Shown in pieces: positions 1 to 10,200 of a stretch of 64,000 bases of DNA. Every line of letters starts with the position of its first letter. Within the stretch, counting starts at the first letter, position 1. Source of the stretch: Epithemia pelagica. Taxonomy: Eukaryota > Bacillariophyta > Bacillariophyceae > Surirellales > Surirellaceae. The position numbers and the translations under genes were made by a program. Under the pieces are notes generated by a model that worked only from the letters and a program-made list of their open reading frames with translations, was not told the DNA's origin and did no database searches. The DNA lies in assembly GCA_946965045.2 (NCBI GenBank), contig OX337229.1, forward strand, positions 5,394,001 through 5,458,000, in the 5' to 3' direction.

Positions 1-394
1 CCCCTTCCATATCCTTGACAGAGAGTGACACCCTTGTCGGATGCAACACAAACACACACACACGTACCCCAGTGACACCTTCGGGAACATCCGAGGTGCA
101 AGCGTCCGAATCTGGATCACAGGGAGGAGCACAAAAGGTTCCTGGAACACCCATGATACGAATTGGGATTTCTTCCGCAAAGGTACACGGAGGTTCCTCG
201 TAATGATGAGACCCGCCTTGCTTGGGTTCCGTGGTGATACTGTCAAGTGTGGTAGAGGTTTTCGTCATGGGCAAGGCCACTTTGGTATACACAAAGGGCT
301 TGGATTCCTCCGTCGTTAGGACTTGGGCAGAAGAAGAAGCTTCCATGGACACCATGGAGAGAAGGAACAACACACAGGTGGAAGAAAACGCCAT
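1..394 (-). CDS. Secreted Cys-rich protein, copy 1 (exon 1, cut by window edge)
   Basis: Exon 1 runs from the ATG at 394 down to 68, giving 109 codons in phase 0, followed by a GTACGTGTG donor at 67. The rest of the intron and exon 2 lie beyond the left edge. The product starts with a clear signal peptide (MAFSSTCVLFLLSMVSM) and a Lys/Thr stretch, then a mature domain with CTFAEE, a GTFCAPPC motif and CTSDVPEG. It is colinear with the complete copy at 17698-18384, which shares the same start, donor and reading phase, so I read this as a functional paralogue. The family is unknown to me. Secretion is inferred from the leader and the Cys content; no enzyme function is claimed. Confidence 0.6.
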   Translation of the reverse strand, partial: MAFSSTCVLFLLSMVSMEASSSAQVLTTEESKPFVYTKVALPMTKTSTTLDSITTEPKQGGSHHYEEPPCTFAEEIPIRIMGVPGTFCAPPCDPDSDACTSDVPEGVTGVRVCVFVLHPTRVSLSVKDMEG

Positions 395-2405
395 GATTCT
401 GCAAGAGTCTGGTTGATGCTGCTGATGGCGATGATGACAATGCCTCACTGGAAATCCCAAGGTATTTATGAGCAGCAAAAGGAACAAACTAAGAATGTGC
501 GAGGAATCATGTCCACCATTGATCTTTCACACCAAAAGCTGCTCGAAAGATTTCCCCCAATCTTCAATTGAAACAACGACGCACGGACGTCCAGGACTTA
601 CTTTGATGAAAACTGCGAGACAAAGTGCCAACTGCCATGACAGCCGGTCATGTGAGCATGAGACGTATCTCTAGTCTGGATGGATCAATTTGGACTCACA
701 GCGATTTGGACGTCTCTGACTGTTGGATCCATGCAGTGGCGCTGGTTGCATTCTACATTGTTGACAACACCGGACCAAGCACCATCACTTCGACTTTGGT
801 GTCATCATTCCATCACCTTGGTTTTGGATCGCATTACAATGGCATTTGTAGTAATGAGGACCGCCTGACCTCTTGATTTTGCGTTCTTTTGTCGCTCATT
901 TCTGCGTGTTCATCTTTTTGGGATCCGTTTCTTTAGTGAGCGACACAAATGCGCTCCTTGCTATGCAGAACAACGACAACTTAGGGCGTAACAAATGCTG
1001 TGTGCCACCGTACCTTCCGCCAGGCTTTTTTGTCGTGCCATTCTCCCGTGTGAACCCAGTTCCGCTTTATAATGGTCCACCCAACACCCAACCTCCCTCT
1101 CCGCGTCCGAGTCATGACGCATCATGAGATTCTTCCACAGCAACGGGACGATGATTTCCGAGGTTCTGTGAATGGAAGAACCGGGACCCTCTTTGCGATA
1201 CCGAGATCCGTTTGAGACAATGGTCGATTTGAACGGTATGGTCCGGAAACGGGAAGGACTTTATTCACCCAGCGTTGTTTGCCTCGATAGCTCTTAGCTG
1301 CCGTTGTGATTTGGACAAATCCTCCAAGGATATATCTTGTTTCGCGACGAAAGCACAAATCTTGGTGATCCATTCGACTTGGAGGCTTTCACCCGGTCGA
1401 AAGTATAGGGGTTTCCTCATCCCAATTCCTAAAGAGATAGATTGGTTCGACGTTCATCGACCATCGACCTCCTTCCCCTCTCTGTTCCTTCCCTCTTTCT
1501 CTCAAAAGATTTGATTTGTGAGGAAAGGATGAGGGCGCGTCCGGCGAACGAATGGCCTGCGCGCAATGCCGAGCCTTCCGGGACGAATTTCGCGGCGCAA
1601 CATCTGCGCTCACAAAAACTTTGCTTCAACAGTCAGAGGTCAGAGGTGGATGGCAGTTTAAAAAATGCAAAAAACAAAAAAGCCACTGAGGCAAATATCA
1701 TGAGCTGTACTGTTGTTTTCGGTTCCCCCTTGGCAATTCAATCCCATCATTTGACGCTCCTTTTACATCGCTCGATTCTCTCTGGCGAATTGCGAACACC
1801 CAAAACAAATTGTGGACGATGAGGAATGAACGAGACCTCCAAAACAGCAACGAGAGAGATAAGGAATGTCGAAGTGTCTTTAGCTCACACGCTCACACCA
1901 AGTATCCTCAGCCATTCCTTGGCAACCAGGTCACTTGTGGACGTTCCTTGGACCTTGGTCAGACTTGTCGGCCAGAATGCTCTGTTTCATGAGCCGTTCA
2001 GGATAACAACCGGCTTGGACCAACAGAGATGAGTGGCCAGCCGACAAGAACTCGGACGCGTTTTTGGTGCCGAACTTTCTTGAACTTGGCTCTGTTCCTC
2101 GTCCGACAAATTTGTTGTGTTGACAATGACCGTAAACTACCGTATAGGGTAACTGTAGAAGGAAAAAAGTGTTTTTTGCATGGATTAATGGATCGTTTCC
2201 CTTGTCTCTCTCTAATGGATGACTCTGATGGGCAAAGGAGATGATCCAGCCTGTCTTGCGGTGGCTGCGACTGTGACATCTCTTTCGAGTAGCTAGTACC
2301 AAGTCATTCGTTGAGCATATCATGTTGTTTGTGACATCTCTTTCGAGTAGGTAGTACCAAGTCATTCGTTGAGCATATCATGTTGTTTGTATAGCTTTGG
2401 AAAAG
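395..2405. repeat. Segmental duplication, copy 1 (flank of the secreted-protein gene)
   Basis: This 2-kb stretch upstream of the copy 1 gene is repeated at 5891-6480 and, after the retrotransposon, at 16293-17325. Copy 1 carries about 75 bp near 813-890 and about 350 bp near 1005-1350 that copy 2 lacks. I see no convincing gene. The longest open frames (for example 1931-2365 minus) are broken by indels in the other copy, so they are not conserved as protein. The right boundary is sharp: both copies share a GCTTTGGAAAAG run and then diverge after 2405 and 17325. Confidence 0.75.
2274..2389. repeat. 58-bp tandem duplication
   Basis: Two adjacent, nearly identical 58-bp units (2274-2331 and 2332-2389) begin TGACATCTCTTTCGAGTAG and end TTGTTTG; I see one difference. 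The homologous place in copy 2 (about 17250-17310) has a single unit, so the duplication arose after the segment was copied. Confidence 0.85.
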
Positions 2406-2837
2406 ACAGTTCGCATCTGCCTCTATACCACGATCCAAGCATAAGAAGTACACATTCGCCAATTATATGAATGCCAACAACACCAACGGCCTGTCCACCT
2501 TGAAAACGACGAGCAACTCCCACGTACCAACAAGGAGAGTGAGACAAGCTGATGGCAATCGAGTTTGGCCAATCTATTCGTGAAATAAGATGTCAAGACT
2601 TTTGCCAGTGGAAGGAGATGGAAGGAAGGTGTAGTTTCGGAGGTTGAAATTATGGGGAAAATGGATCAGGAACTTCTGCTAACCCAACCCCTAAAATTTC
2701 GAGATGTCCCTGAGAACACTTGTGTAAAACACTTGTGTCCTACAATTTCACAGCAAAGGACAACCGTATATACTTGTAGTGTTTCACTTGATCTTGTTAA
2801 TAAGTTTGAAAATATGCTGTCTTATGAATACTATTGA
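2406..2837. other. Intergenic, no gene seen
   Basis: Unique, AT-rich sequence between the duplicated segment and the 83-bp tandem repeat. Only short overlapping open frames without recognisable protein features. Confidence 0.5.
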
Positions 2838-3003
2838 TTTGGGGAAACGCTCCTATTGCTGTCCCTTTGCGGTGTTGACAGTGCTTCCGCTCCTTGTGAA
2901 GGTGCGGGAGTTGATTGGGGTTTGGGGAAACACTCCTATTGCTGTCCCTTTGCAGTACTAACCGTGCTTCCGCTCTTTTATGGAGGTGGTGGAGTTGGTT
3001 GTA
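2838..3003. repeat. 83-bp tandem repeat overlapping the end of the Crinkler-like gene
   Basis: Two units of about 83 bp (2838-2920 and 2921-3003) share TTTGGGGAAAC, CTCCTATTGCTGTCCCTTTG and GTGCTTCCGCTC. The second unit contains the stop codon and the final proline-rich codons of the minus-strand gene, so the repeat duplicates the gene's 3' end into the downstream flank. Confidence 0.75.
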
Positions 3004-5857
3004 AATCCAAGGCAGAAATTGTGGGCTCCAAATGTTCTTTGAACCAAATCGAATCTAGCCCCTTTGGCATTGCGAAATTATTCACCTCCGTAAAAGAGTT
3101 GGACACTGCCAAAATTCGTTTTGTTTCAATACTCTTGGGTGGTTCGGCATTTTCATTTCTTGTTACCAGTGTCTCTACCTCTGTCTGAAAGCTTTGGACT
3201 GCAACAGCAGACCACTGTTTGGAAATCTCCTTCTTCTGTTTAGTTTCTTTGTTGGAGCTTTCAGTGTTGCCAATGCCCAGAGATAGGCACCAGTCATTGA
3301 GATTGGAATGTAACCGAGCATAGTGTTTGCACTGAATCGCCAAAATAGTCACGTTCCACTCCTTGTCCACCAGAACAACAAACAAATCTGGTCCTTGGGC
3401 ATTTGGTACCCCCTGGGATACTACAAAGCAAGTGTTGTTTTTCACTTCGTTTTGGCTGAAAAAAGGCTCTTTAAGAGCAAGTTCCGACAGCTCTTCCTTC
3501 AAATCCTCTTCGCGCATTTCTTCATTCTTCCGACGGCTACGTGGCCACCCATTCTCTAACTCGTGTGTTTCGGTTGCATATCCTTGCACCTCAAATAGCC
3601 TCATACAGTGAAGAGATACGACCTCCTCAAACTGGTTTCCCATTGATGGAAGCAACAATTTCGTAATCCCGGAGCACGACAAGTACTTCAGGGCGTTGGA
3701 TGTGCCGTTCCTTCTTGCCAGTCCCTTCTCAAATAAGGTGTCGTATTTCTCCTCGAAAAACAGCTCCATGGCAACGTTTTTGTCATTGGAACCTTCCGAA
3801 TCACCTCCTTTTGCGACTCCCGATCCCTCACTTGGCTCTCCTTTTTCTTGGATAACATTGTTGTACAAAGCGTTCTTCACATTCATCAATTGACTCTCAA
3901 GTTGGGACTCCAGTTCATTCCTGGTCTTGTCGTTTGACTGGTTGATCGCTTTATTCAGTGCCTCCTCCTGGTGGTAGACAAATGCGCAACGTAGCAATAG
4001 TTCCCGATCCTGGTTTTCCAACTTACTCACAGTATTGGTTCGCAAATAGTACCGCACAGGGTAGTCCATTATGTGCTGATAAGACGTAATGGCTTTCAGT
4101 CGTTCCGTATAGCGTGTTTCTTTTGTAGTCACACCATATGCATCTACCTCATGTTCTTTAGCACGTAGGATTGGTAAGACTCCTCGAAAGAACATCCTGG
4201 CATTGGTCCTCAGAATGCGGCAATATCCGACCTCAAGAGCAGCCTTCACAGCATTGTGCAATTCCTGCTCCTTCCGCAGCAGGTTTTCTAAATTTGGTTG
4301 CTTCATTGTTACTATCTTGACAAGGCTCGGACTTGTGCCGACTCGACCTCTGTGGATGGCGTCTGTGCCAGTTCCAACAAGAACGAGTTGCACGCGCCCT
4401 TGAGGACGTACAAGATACCTGTGAAGTTCAATTATTTCCTCGACGCAAGAGACAAGACCCTCCACAAGGTCAATGTTTGTTGCTTCATCGATGACGATGG
4501 CCACCTTTTCAGGTCTTTCATTCTTTGGAAATTCACCCTCAAGCCATTTCTGAACATACGGCTCCTTGTCTGATTTCATAGCACTATATGCGTTTCTGAA
4601 TACGTCGAAGGCCCATTGATTCCTGCTTTCGTTCAGAGTGGATTTCATCCAAGCCAAACCAGCCGCCACGTCGGATTCTCCACTTTTGATCTCGCCGCAA
4701 CATACTATCAACTTTCGTAGAAGTTCACAGACTTGGGGATACTCAATGGGGGCTTCTAGAACTCTCTTTTCTCGAATCCTGAAAGACTCGGTATTTAGAC
4801 GCTTGTACAACACCAAAAAGCCATTTTCTCGTGCTTTTTGGCATGAGAAAACGCTTTTGCCACTCCCACTTTCTCCTGCCACCACTATAGCGAACTCTTC
4901 GTCCACACGTGTTCCAAAGGGATCGTTACTAGTAGCTACTTCTGTGTCCACATACAATGTCGAAGGCTTCACAATTCTTTCATCTTCTTCTTCTTCAATG
5001 TCTTTCAAGGGTTTTGGCGACGGAATTTCAGCCTTCAGTCTCTTGAGAGTATACGCCTCAAGTATCTCATTCAATTCCGAGGCGCCGAGTCTTGTTGCTT
5101 CTATTACTTTCATCTTGCCGCTGGCGACGTCCGTGAACGTGGTTTGAATCTCTTGAATTTTGACAGCACGTGTGATGATGGAATCAAACTCGTCTCTCCT
5201 TGCGTCATCATATAAAACTTTGCGCTGATTTTCCCCAGAAAGGTACTTCACAAGAATATCCCAATCTCTAATCTCTCTCCTGTTTTCCCTCTTTTTTAGC
5301 CCCTCAATAAGTCTCCTCAAAAACTCACTTTGACGCAGGATATCATCTTTGGATTCTGTCTCTCCTACCGAATCCTCCATCATTTGCCCTGTGACTGCAT
5401 CGTTCAACATTTCCTCACCACCAGCAACACTAATAGGCTTTAGTGTCAAATCCAAAAATGAATTCAAGTCCTCCTCTTTGCCGCTATTGATCCATTTCCG
5501 AATCCCTTCCCATAACTCCTTCAGTGTTTTCTTTTCGTCCTCTTCCTCTAGGTTGTTGTTTTCGCGTTGTGAATCTATATTTTTCACAATTTTTTCAGCT
5601 ATATCATTGCTGACAGTTTTCTTTTCTTCCTCCGTCAATCGACTCAAAATTTGTTGGAAGGGAGAAACATAAGCGAAGTGCGATGTTTCGTCATCGTCAT
5701 TCGATCGCGGATGCTTTGAAAGACTGTCATTCGGGAGAGGGGATCCTTCTCGTTTGGCATTTGACGTTGGTGCTTTGGAATCATCCATGACAAAAGACGA
5801 TATCGGAATAAAAAATTGAATGCAGCTCACTGTAATAATGATGGATGTAGTTTTCAT
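2978..5857 (-). CDS. Crinkler/RHS-like protein: P-loop NTPase plus PD-(D/E)XK-type nuclease
   Basis: One uninterrupted frame. The first ATG is at 5857; the frame stays open to 5938 but only with a GTG there. Residues here count from 5938. A hydrophobic stretch at 30-50 could be a leader, with a second ATG at 5788 just after it. Next come a charged helical region (about 90-310), a Walker A GESGSGKS (about 355-362), a Walker B VAIVIDEA (about 479-486) and a sensor-like VQLVLVGTGTD (about 516). The C-terminal part has GPDLFVVL (D about 851) and, 17 residues later, a QCK motif (about 869-871), the spacing expected of a restriction-endonuclease fold. This NTPase plus nuclease order is known in the Crinkler/RHS class of transposon-derived eukaryotic proteins. 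I do not see the LxLFLAK header of oomycete Crinklers. Activity and any effector role are inference. The gene lies between duplicated segments and has replaced the coding part of copy 2. Confidence 0.65.
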   Translation of the reverse strand: MKTTSIIITVSCIQFFIPISSFVMDDSKAPTSNAKREGSPLPNDSLSKHPRSNDDDETSHFAYVSPFQQILSRLTEEEKKTVSNDIAEKIVKNIDSQRENNNLEEEDEKKTLKELWEGIRKWINSGKEEDLNSFLDLTLKPISVAGGEEMLNDAVTGQMMEDSVGETESKDDILRQSEFLRRLIEGLKKRENRREIRDWDILVKYLSGENQRKVLYDDARRDEFDSIITRAVKIQEIQTTFTDVASGKMKVIEATRLGASELNEILEAYTLKRLKAEIPSPKPLKDIEEEEDERIVKPSTLYVDTEVATSNDPFGTRVDEEFAIVVAGESGSGKSVFSCQKARENGFLVLYKRLNTESFRIREKRVLEAPIEYPQVCELLRKLIVCCGEIKSGESDVAAGLAWMKSTLNESRNQWAFDVFRNAYSAMKSDKEPYVQKWLEGEFPKNERPEKVAIVIDEATNIDLVEGLVSCVEEIIELHRYLVRPQGRVQLVLVGTGTDAIHRGRVGTSPSLVKIVTMKQPNLENLLRKEQELHNAVKAALEVGYCRILRTNARMFFRGVLPILRAKEHEVDAYGVTTKETRYTERLKAITSYQHIMDYPVRYYLRTNTVSKLENQDRELLLRCAFVYHQEEALNKAINQSNDKTRNELESQLESQLMNVKNALYNNVIQEKGEPSEGSGVAKGGDSEGSNDKNVAMELFFEEKYDTLFEKGLARRNGTSNALKYLSCSGITKLLLPSMGNQFEEVVSLHCMRLFEVQGYATETHELENGWPRSRRKNEEMREEDLKEELSELALKEPFFSQNEVKNNTCFVVSQGVPNAQGPDLFVVLVDKEWNVTILAIQCKHYARLHSNLNDWCLSLGIGNTESSNKETKQKKEISKQWSAVAVQSFQTEVETLVTRNENAEPPKSIETKRILAVSNSFTEVNNFAMPKGLDSIWFKEHLEPTISALDLQPTPPPP

Positions 5858-5890
5858 GCGACTGGATGGATTGACTACGTACACGTACTT

Positions 5891-6480
5891 ATGATTCTGC
5901 AAGAGTCCGGTTGATGCTGCTGATGGCGATGATGACACTGCCTCACTGGAAATGCCAAGGAATTATGAGCAGCATGAGCAGCAAAAGGAACAAACTAAGA
6001 ATGTGCGAGGAATCATGTCCACCATTGATCTTTCACACCAAAACCTGATCGAAAGATTTCTCCTTTCCCCCAATATAAACAACGACGCACGGACGCCCAG
6101 GACTTACTTCGAGATGAAAACTGAGAGACATAGTGCCAACCGCCATGGCAGCCGTCATGTGAGCATGATACGTATCTCTTGTCTGGATGGATCAATTTGG
6201 ACTCGCAGCGATTTGGACGTCTCTGACTGCTGGATGCATGCAGTGGCGCTGGTTGCATTGAACATTGTTGACAACACCGGACAAAGCACCATCACTTCGA
6301 CTTTGGTGTGATTTTGCGTTCCTTGCCGCTCATTTCTGCGTGTTCATCTTTTTTGGATCCTTTTCTTTAGTGCAGAAATGAGCGACACAATGCGCTCCTT
6401 GCTTTGCAGAGCAACGACAGCTTTGGGCGTAACAAATGCTGTGTGCAAAGCACAAATTGTGGTGACCCATTCGACTTGGA
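5891..6480 (-). pseudogene. Segment copy 2, left half: secreted-protein promoter without its gene
   Basis: From 5891 rightward the sequence matches the region upstream of the copy 1 start codon (from 393), beginning ATGATTCTGCAAGAGTC. Left of 5891 the match stops, so only the last bases before the start codon remain and the whole secreted-protein coding region is gone, replaced by the Crinkler-like gene in the same orientation. The right end, at TTGGA (6476-6480), is the target site of the retrotransposon. Confidence 0.7.
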
Positions 6481-7201
6481 CTTAGGATATCTGCTAGCTA
6501 GGTGTGATAACGACTTGATAATCGGGGTTAGTTCAGTTGGGTAGCAATGTTAGTCAACCTATCACGTTGGATCGACGATGGGGCCCTCACCTTCGGTCTA
6601 CGATATAGGTTGACTCCTTTTGTAGACAACAGTTGCTTGTAACTTTTGTGTTTTAGAAAAGAGTGAGATTAATCTACATGAAAGTGATTTTCAGGTCTGA
6701 TCGATCTCCGATCTCAAGGAGAACTTAGCCGCTCCATTTCTCTCTTGAAGAATAGTTCTTCCTTGTTCTTTTTGTTCTTCATGATTAGATGAGAGTATTC
6801 ACCTCTCCTGATTGTTTGGGCCTTATGAATGTTCTTTCTAGAAGGTACTTACCTTTGGAACAGGCCTGCTAGATCATCTGGAGGTCGATCGTTATCTTTG
6901 TGTAATTCTCAATTTGAGAGAGAAGATATTACGACTAGAGGTATCGTCCAACTTGCGTTCGTATGAACGGATGTGTAGGCTCGCGACTTGCATTGTGCAT
7001 GTACATGGATAATTAGTACATGAATCTTCCTGGACTGCTGGGTGAAGTTACTATTCAGCTAAATGCATCTGTTGTTCGTCCGTTCAACTGCAACACGAGC
7101 GTCTGTCTTACTTCAGGACAGCTGCTTTCCTCTATGTCGTAGCTATGTCATGCTATGTCACACCTAGATCTAATGGTGCAAGATGTGCTATGTTGTAACT
7201 C
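6481..7201 (-). repeat. 3' LTR (721 bp)
   Basis: Matches 15568-16287 over its whole length. By eye I find three differences: G/C at 7065/16152, A/T at 7180/16267 and one extra T near 7193. It follows the purine tract of the element on the minus strand. Confidence 0.92.
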
Positions 7202-7253
7202 TCCCTCTCATGGAGTGATTGGGCTAGAATTGCGACATGGAAGGTATGATGGT

Positions 7254-10200
7254 TTACCATCCTTGATTGAGCTTACGGCAGCGCTCAAAAAGTTCTCGAT
7301 TCTGGCATTTAGTAAAGTAATCAGCCTTTTGGTCAGCTGTGCTGACCATGCTAACTTTCACGCCGCCGGGGTGGTCGCCTACATGCTCCCAAAAGAAGTG
7401 GAGGTAGGTGTTAAAATGCTTGGTCCTTGGAGTTAGGCGCTGCTTCGTTGCAAGGTAAAAGGCTCCACTATTGTCCTCAAAGACTTCAGAGAAAATAGTG
7501 GGCTTCGGGAACGGCAGCTTGAGATTGCCTAGAAGTTCTTCAATCACTCGGCGGGTAGCTATCACACTACGCATGGCTTGTGAGAGGGCATGGTACTCAG
7601 CCTGGAGTGTACTAAGAGCTACCGATGATTGGAGTTGCGAACGCCATATTAGTGGGCATCCACAAAATGTTAGTATATAGCCAGTACGAGACTTAGCACT
7701 AACGGGATTGTCTTGGGGTTCGCGTCCATGCAAACCGGCAAAATCAGCATCTACATAGCAATCTAGTTTGAAATCTGTAGTAGGGGTGAAGATAGTCCCT
7801 TTGTCTCTTGTTCGAACTAAGTAGCGCACAATTGTCTTGATGGTGGTAGCGTGTGATTTCTTTGGTGCTGAACTGAATCTAGCTACCTGACTAACAGCGA
7901 AAGCTATGTCAGGTCTAGTGTTGGTAGCCAGGTATAGGAGCATTCCTACTACGGAGCGATATTCCCAGCTTTCCTTCATAGGTTCACCGTCTGGGTCGCT
8001 GCCTAATCCCAGCTGGGTTGCAGGAGTCCAATTAGGGTTGCAATCTTCTAGTCCTGTAGTTTTAATAATCTTCGCAATAAGTCCTTTCTGGGTCATGGTA
8101 ATAGATTTATTCTCATGACGGATAAAGTTTATTCCAAGGTAGTCAGTCAGATTTCCTTCTTTCTTGAGAGATAACCCTTTTTCTTGTAGTCTTTTGATTA
8201 GATCGTCTATTAGTTCCATTTTAGGAGCACAGACACCACAGTCGTCTACCCACAGAAAAATGATGATGTTGTCTTTGTAAAGCAAACACTCGTCATGAGC
8301 ACTGAGGGTGAATCTGTCTTCCTTTAAAGCCTCTAGTAGGTGGGTATACCATAACCTTGGAGCTGAAGACAGGCCATATAGACTCTTGATGAGTCGCAGG
8401 CAGGTCTCTCCAGGTTTGCCAGACCTAAATCCTCTAGGTAAATGAATCCATACAGGTTCATCGACCGTAGCTTGTACAAATGCATTGTTAAAATCAATGC
8501 AGGCAAGCTCCCATCCTAGGATTAAGCTGATAGTGAGGACAATACGGATTGAGCTCCAGTGAACAACTGGGCTGTAGTTTTCTTGTTCCGTTTCCTGTAA
8601 GTCTCCTCTCACACAATATCTGGCTTTGTGTTTGAGGATCTCACCATCGGGAGTTCTCTTTCGTTTAAATACCCAAGTTCCTGGTAGAATCCGCGTTTTT
8701 GCCTGAGATTTTGGGACCTCTTCCCATGTTCCTTTACCTTCGAGTTCCATAATTTCTTTGTGTGCTGCAACTTTCCATTTTTCAATGTCAGCATCTCGCA
8801 TGGCTTCGTCATAAGAAAGCGTATCTGGATCAGAGAGAGATGCTTTCATGACGGTCAGGAGGTCGCTATGATCTACAGATGGAGGAGCAGTAGGATGAAC
8901 GGTAGCCACATTTATTTCTTCTACAAGACGAGTGGGCCGTTTAACAGTCCGACCGGAGCGACGAGTGGTGATGGTTGGTGCGAGAGAAGGAGTGGAACCG
9001 GAAGTGGGTTGAGTGGATTTGCGAGGACGGGACTCCCTCTGAGGCCGAATCTCCCTCTGAGGAGATGGACCAGGGGAAGGAGTAGTGTTGGGAGAAGGAG
9101 AAGGCAAAAGAGGGGTTGTCGAAGGCGAGGTTTCAGCGACCTGGTCAGTTTTCTCCCTCTGAGGAAGGGGTGTATTGGAAAAGGACATCCGCTTAGGGGA
9201 TGGTTGATACACCGGTTCCTCATTGGGAGCTGAAATCGATACGGGTCTGTTGCTTGGTGTCGAACTGGGTGCTGGTGCGCCAATGGGAGTAGCACGGGGA
9301 TTAGTTAAAGGAAACGTGCCAGGAGTGGAACTGGGTTGGGAAGGCGATGGAAGCACGGCAAAAGGACGATGAGTCCCAATTGCATGTGCGACATCGGATT
9401 CTCTTTGTGTATAGGACTGTTGTGCGGCCTCATCTGTAGTAGTAGGCGCTTCAATATTTGGAGCATTGTCGTTGTCGAGATCTATATATTGATAGGAGGA
9501 GTCTCCAAACAGTTTATACCACGTGTCAGTGAAGAAGTCGGGCAATTGTTCATAAGTCATAGCAATTGTACTGAACCAATCGTCGAAAACTACATGGAAT
9601 TGTGGTGTTATGTAGCCGGTGTCAGGGTTAAGTACCAGAGGGACCGAACTAGCATGGCGGTTACTTAACCCCATGAGTTGACAACGTGTAGACCTAGGCT
9701 TCCAACGAGGTAGTTTCTTCCCGGCGGCAATGGATTTCTGTAGGACATAGACTGGGCAGCCCCACACGTGTAGGTCGTGGAACTTTCGTTGTTCCCAACG
9801 GACACGTGTAAATAAGTCGTGGGGGCTCATCCCTGTGTCAGTACGGGGCACATGATTATGTAGGTACACTGCATGTGATACTGCCATGGGCCATAGCATA
9901 GGGTCAGCTAATTCTGGCCAGTGTATTGCAGCATGGAGCATCATTGTACGAGCAATAGACATAATAGTTTGTATTTCCCGTTCGGCAATGCCAGCATGGT
10001 GATGTGCCCCAACTCCGGCAAATCTGGAAATTTGAGCGAATGTTCGGAGTGATTGGGTGTAATCCTTAGAGGTAAAGGCTGCTCCATTGTCCGTTAGGTA
10101 TTGAAGCGGTACTACCCCTATTTCTCTACAGAAAAGCTCGAAGGAGTCCTTAACACTCAGCGTTTCATGTGTATTTAGGTGGGATTGAAATCCTATCCAC

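Noticed and set aside
625-876. Plus frame reading similarly in copies 1 and 2 (SLDGSIWTHSDLDVSD)
   Set aside because: Similarity is explained by the DNA duplication itself; no protein features, and a 75-bp deletion changes its end in copy 2.
1931-2365. 144-codon minus frame in segment copy 1, with a shorter relative at 16932-17285
   Set aside because: The two copies differ by indels that shift the frame, so the reading is not conserved although the DNA is.
5858-5938. N-terminal extension of the Crinkler-like protein up to 5938
   Set aside because: It would start with GTG; the first ATG is at 5857, and the added residues come from the captured promoter flank.
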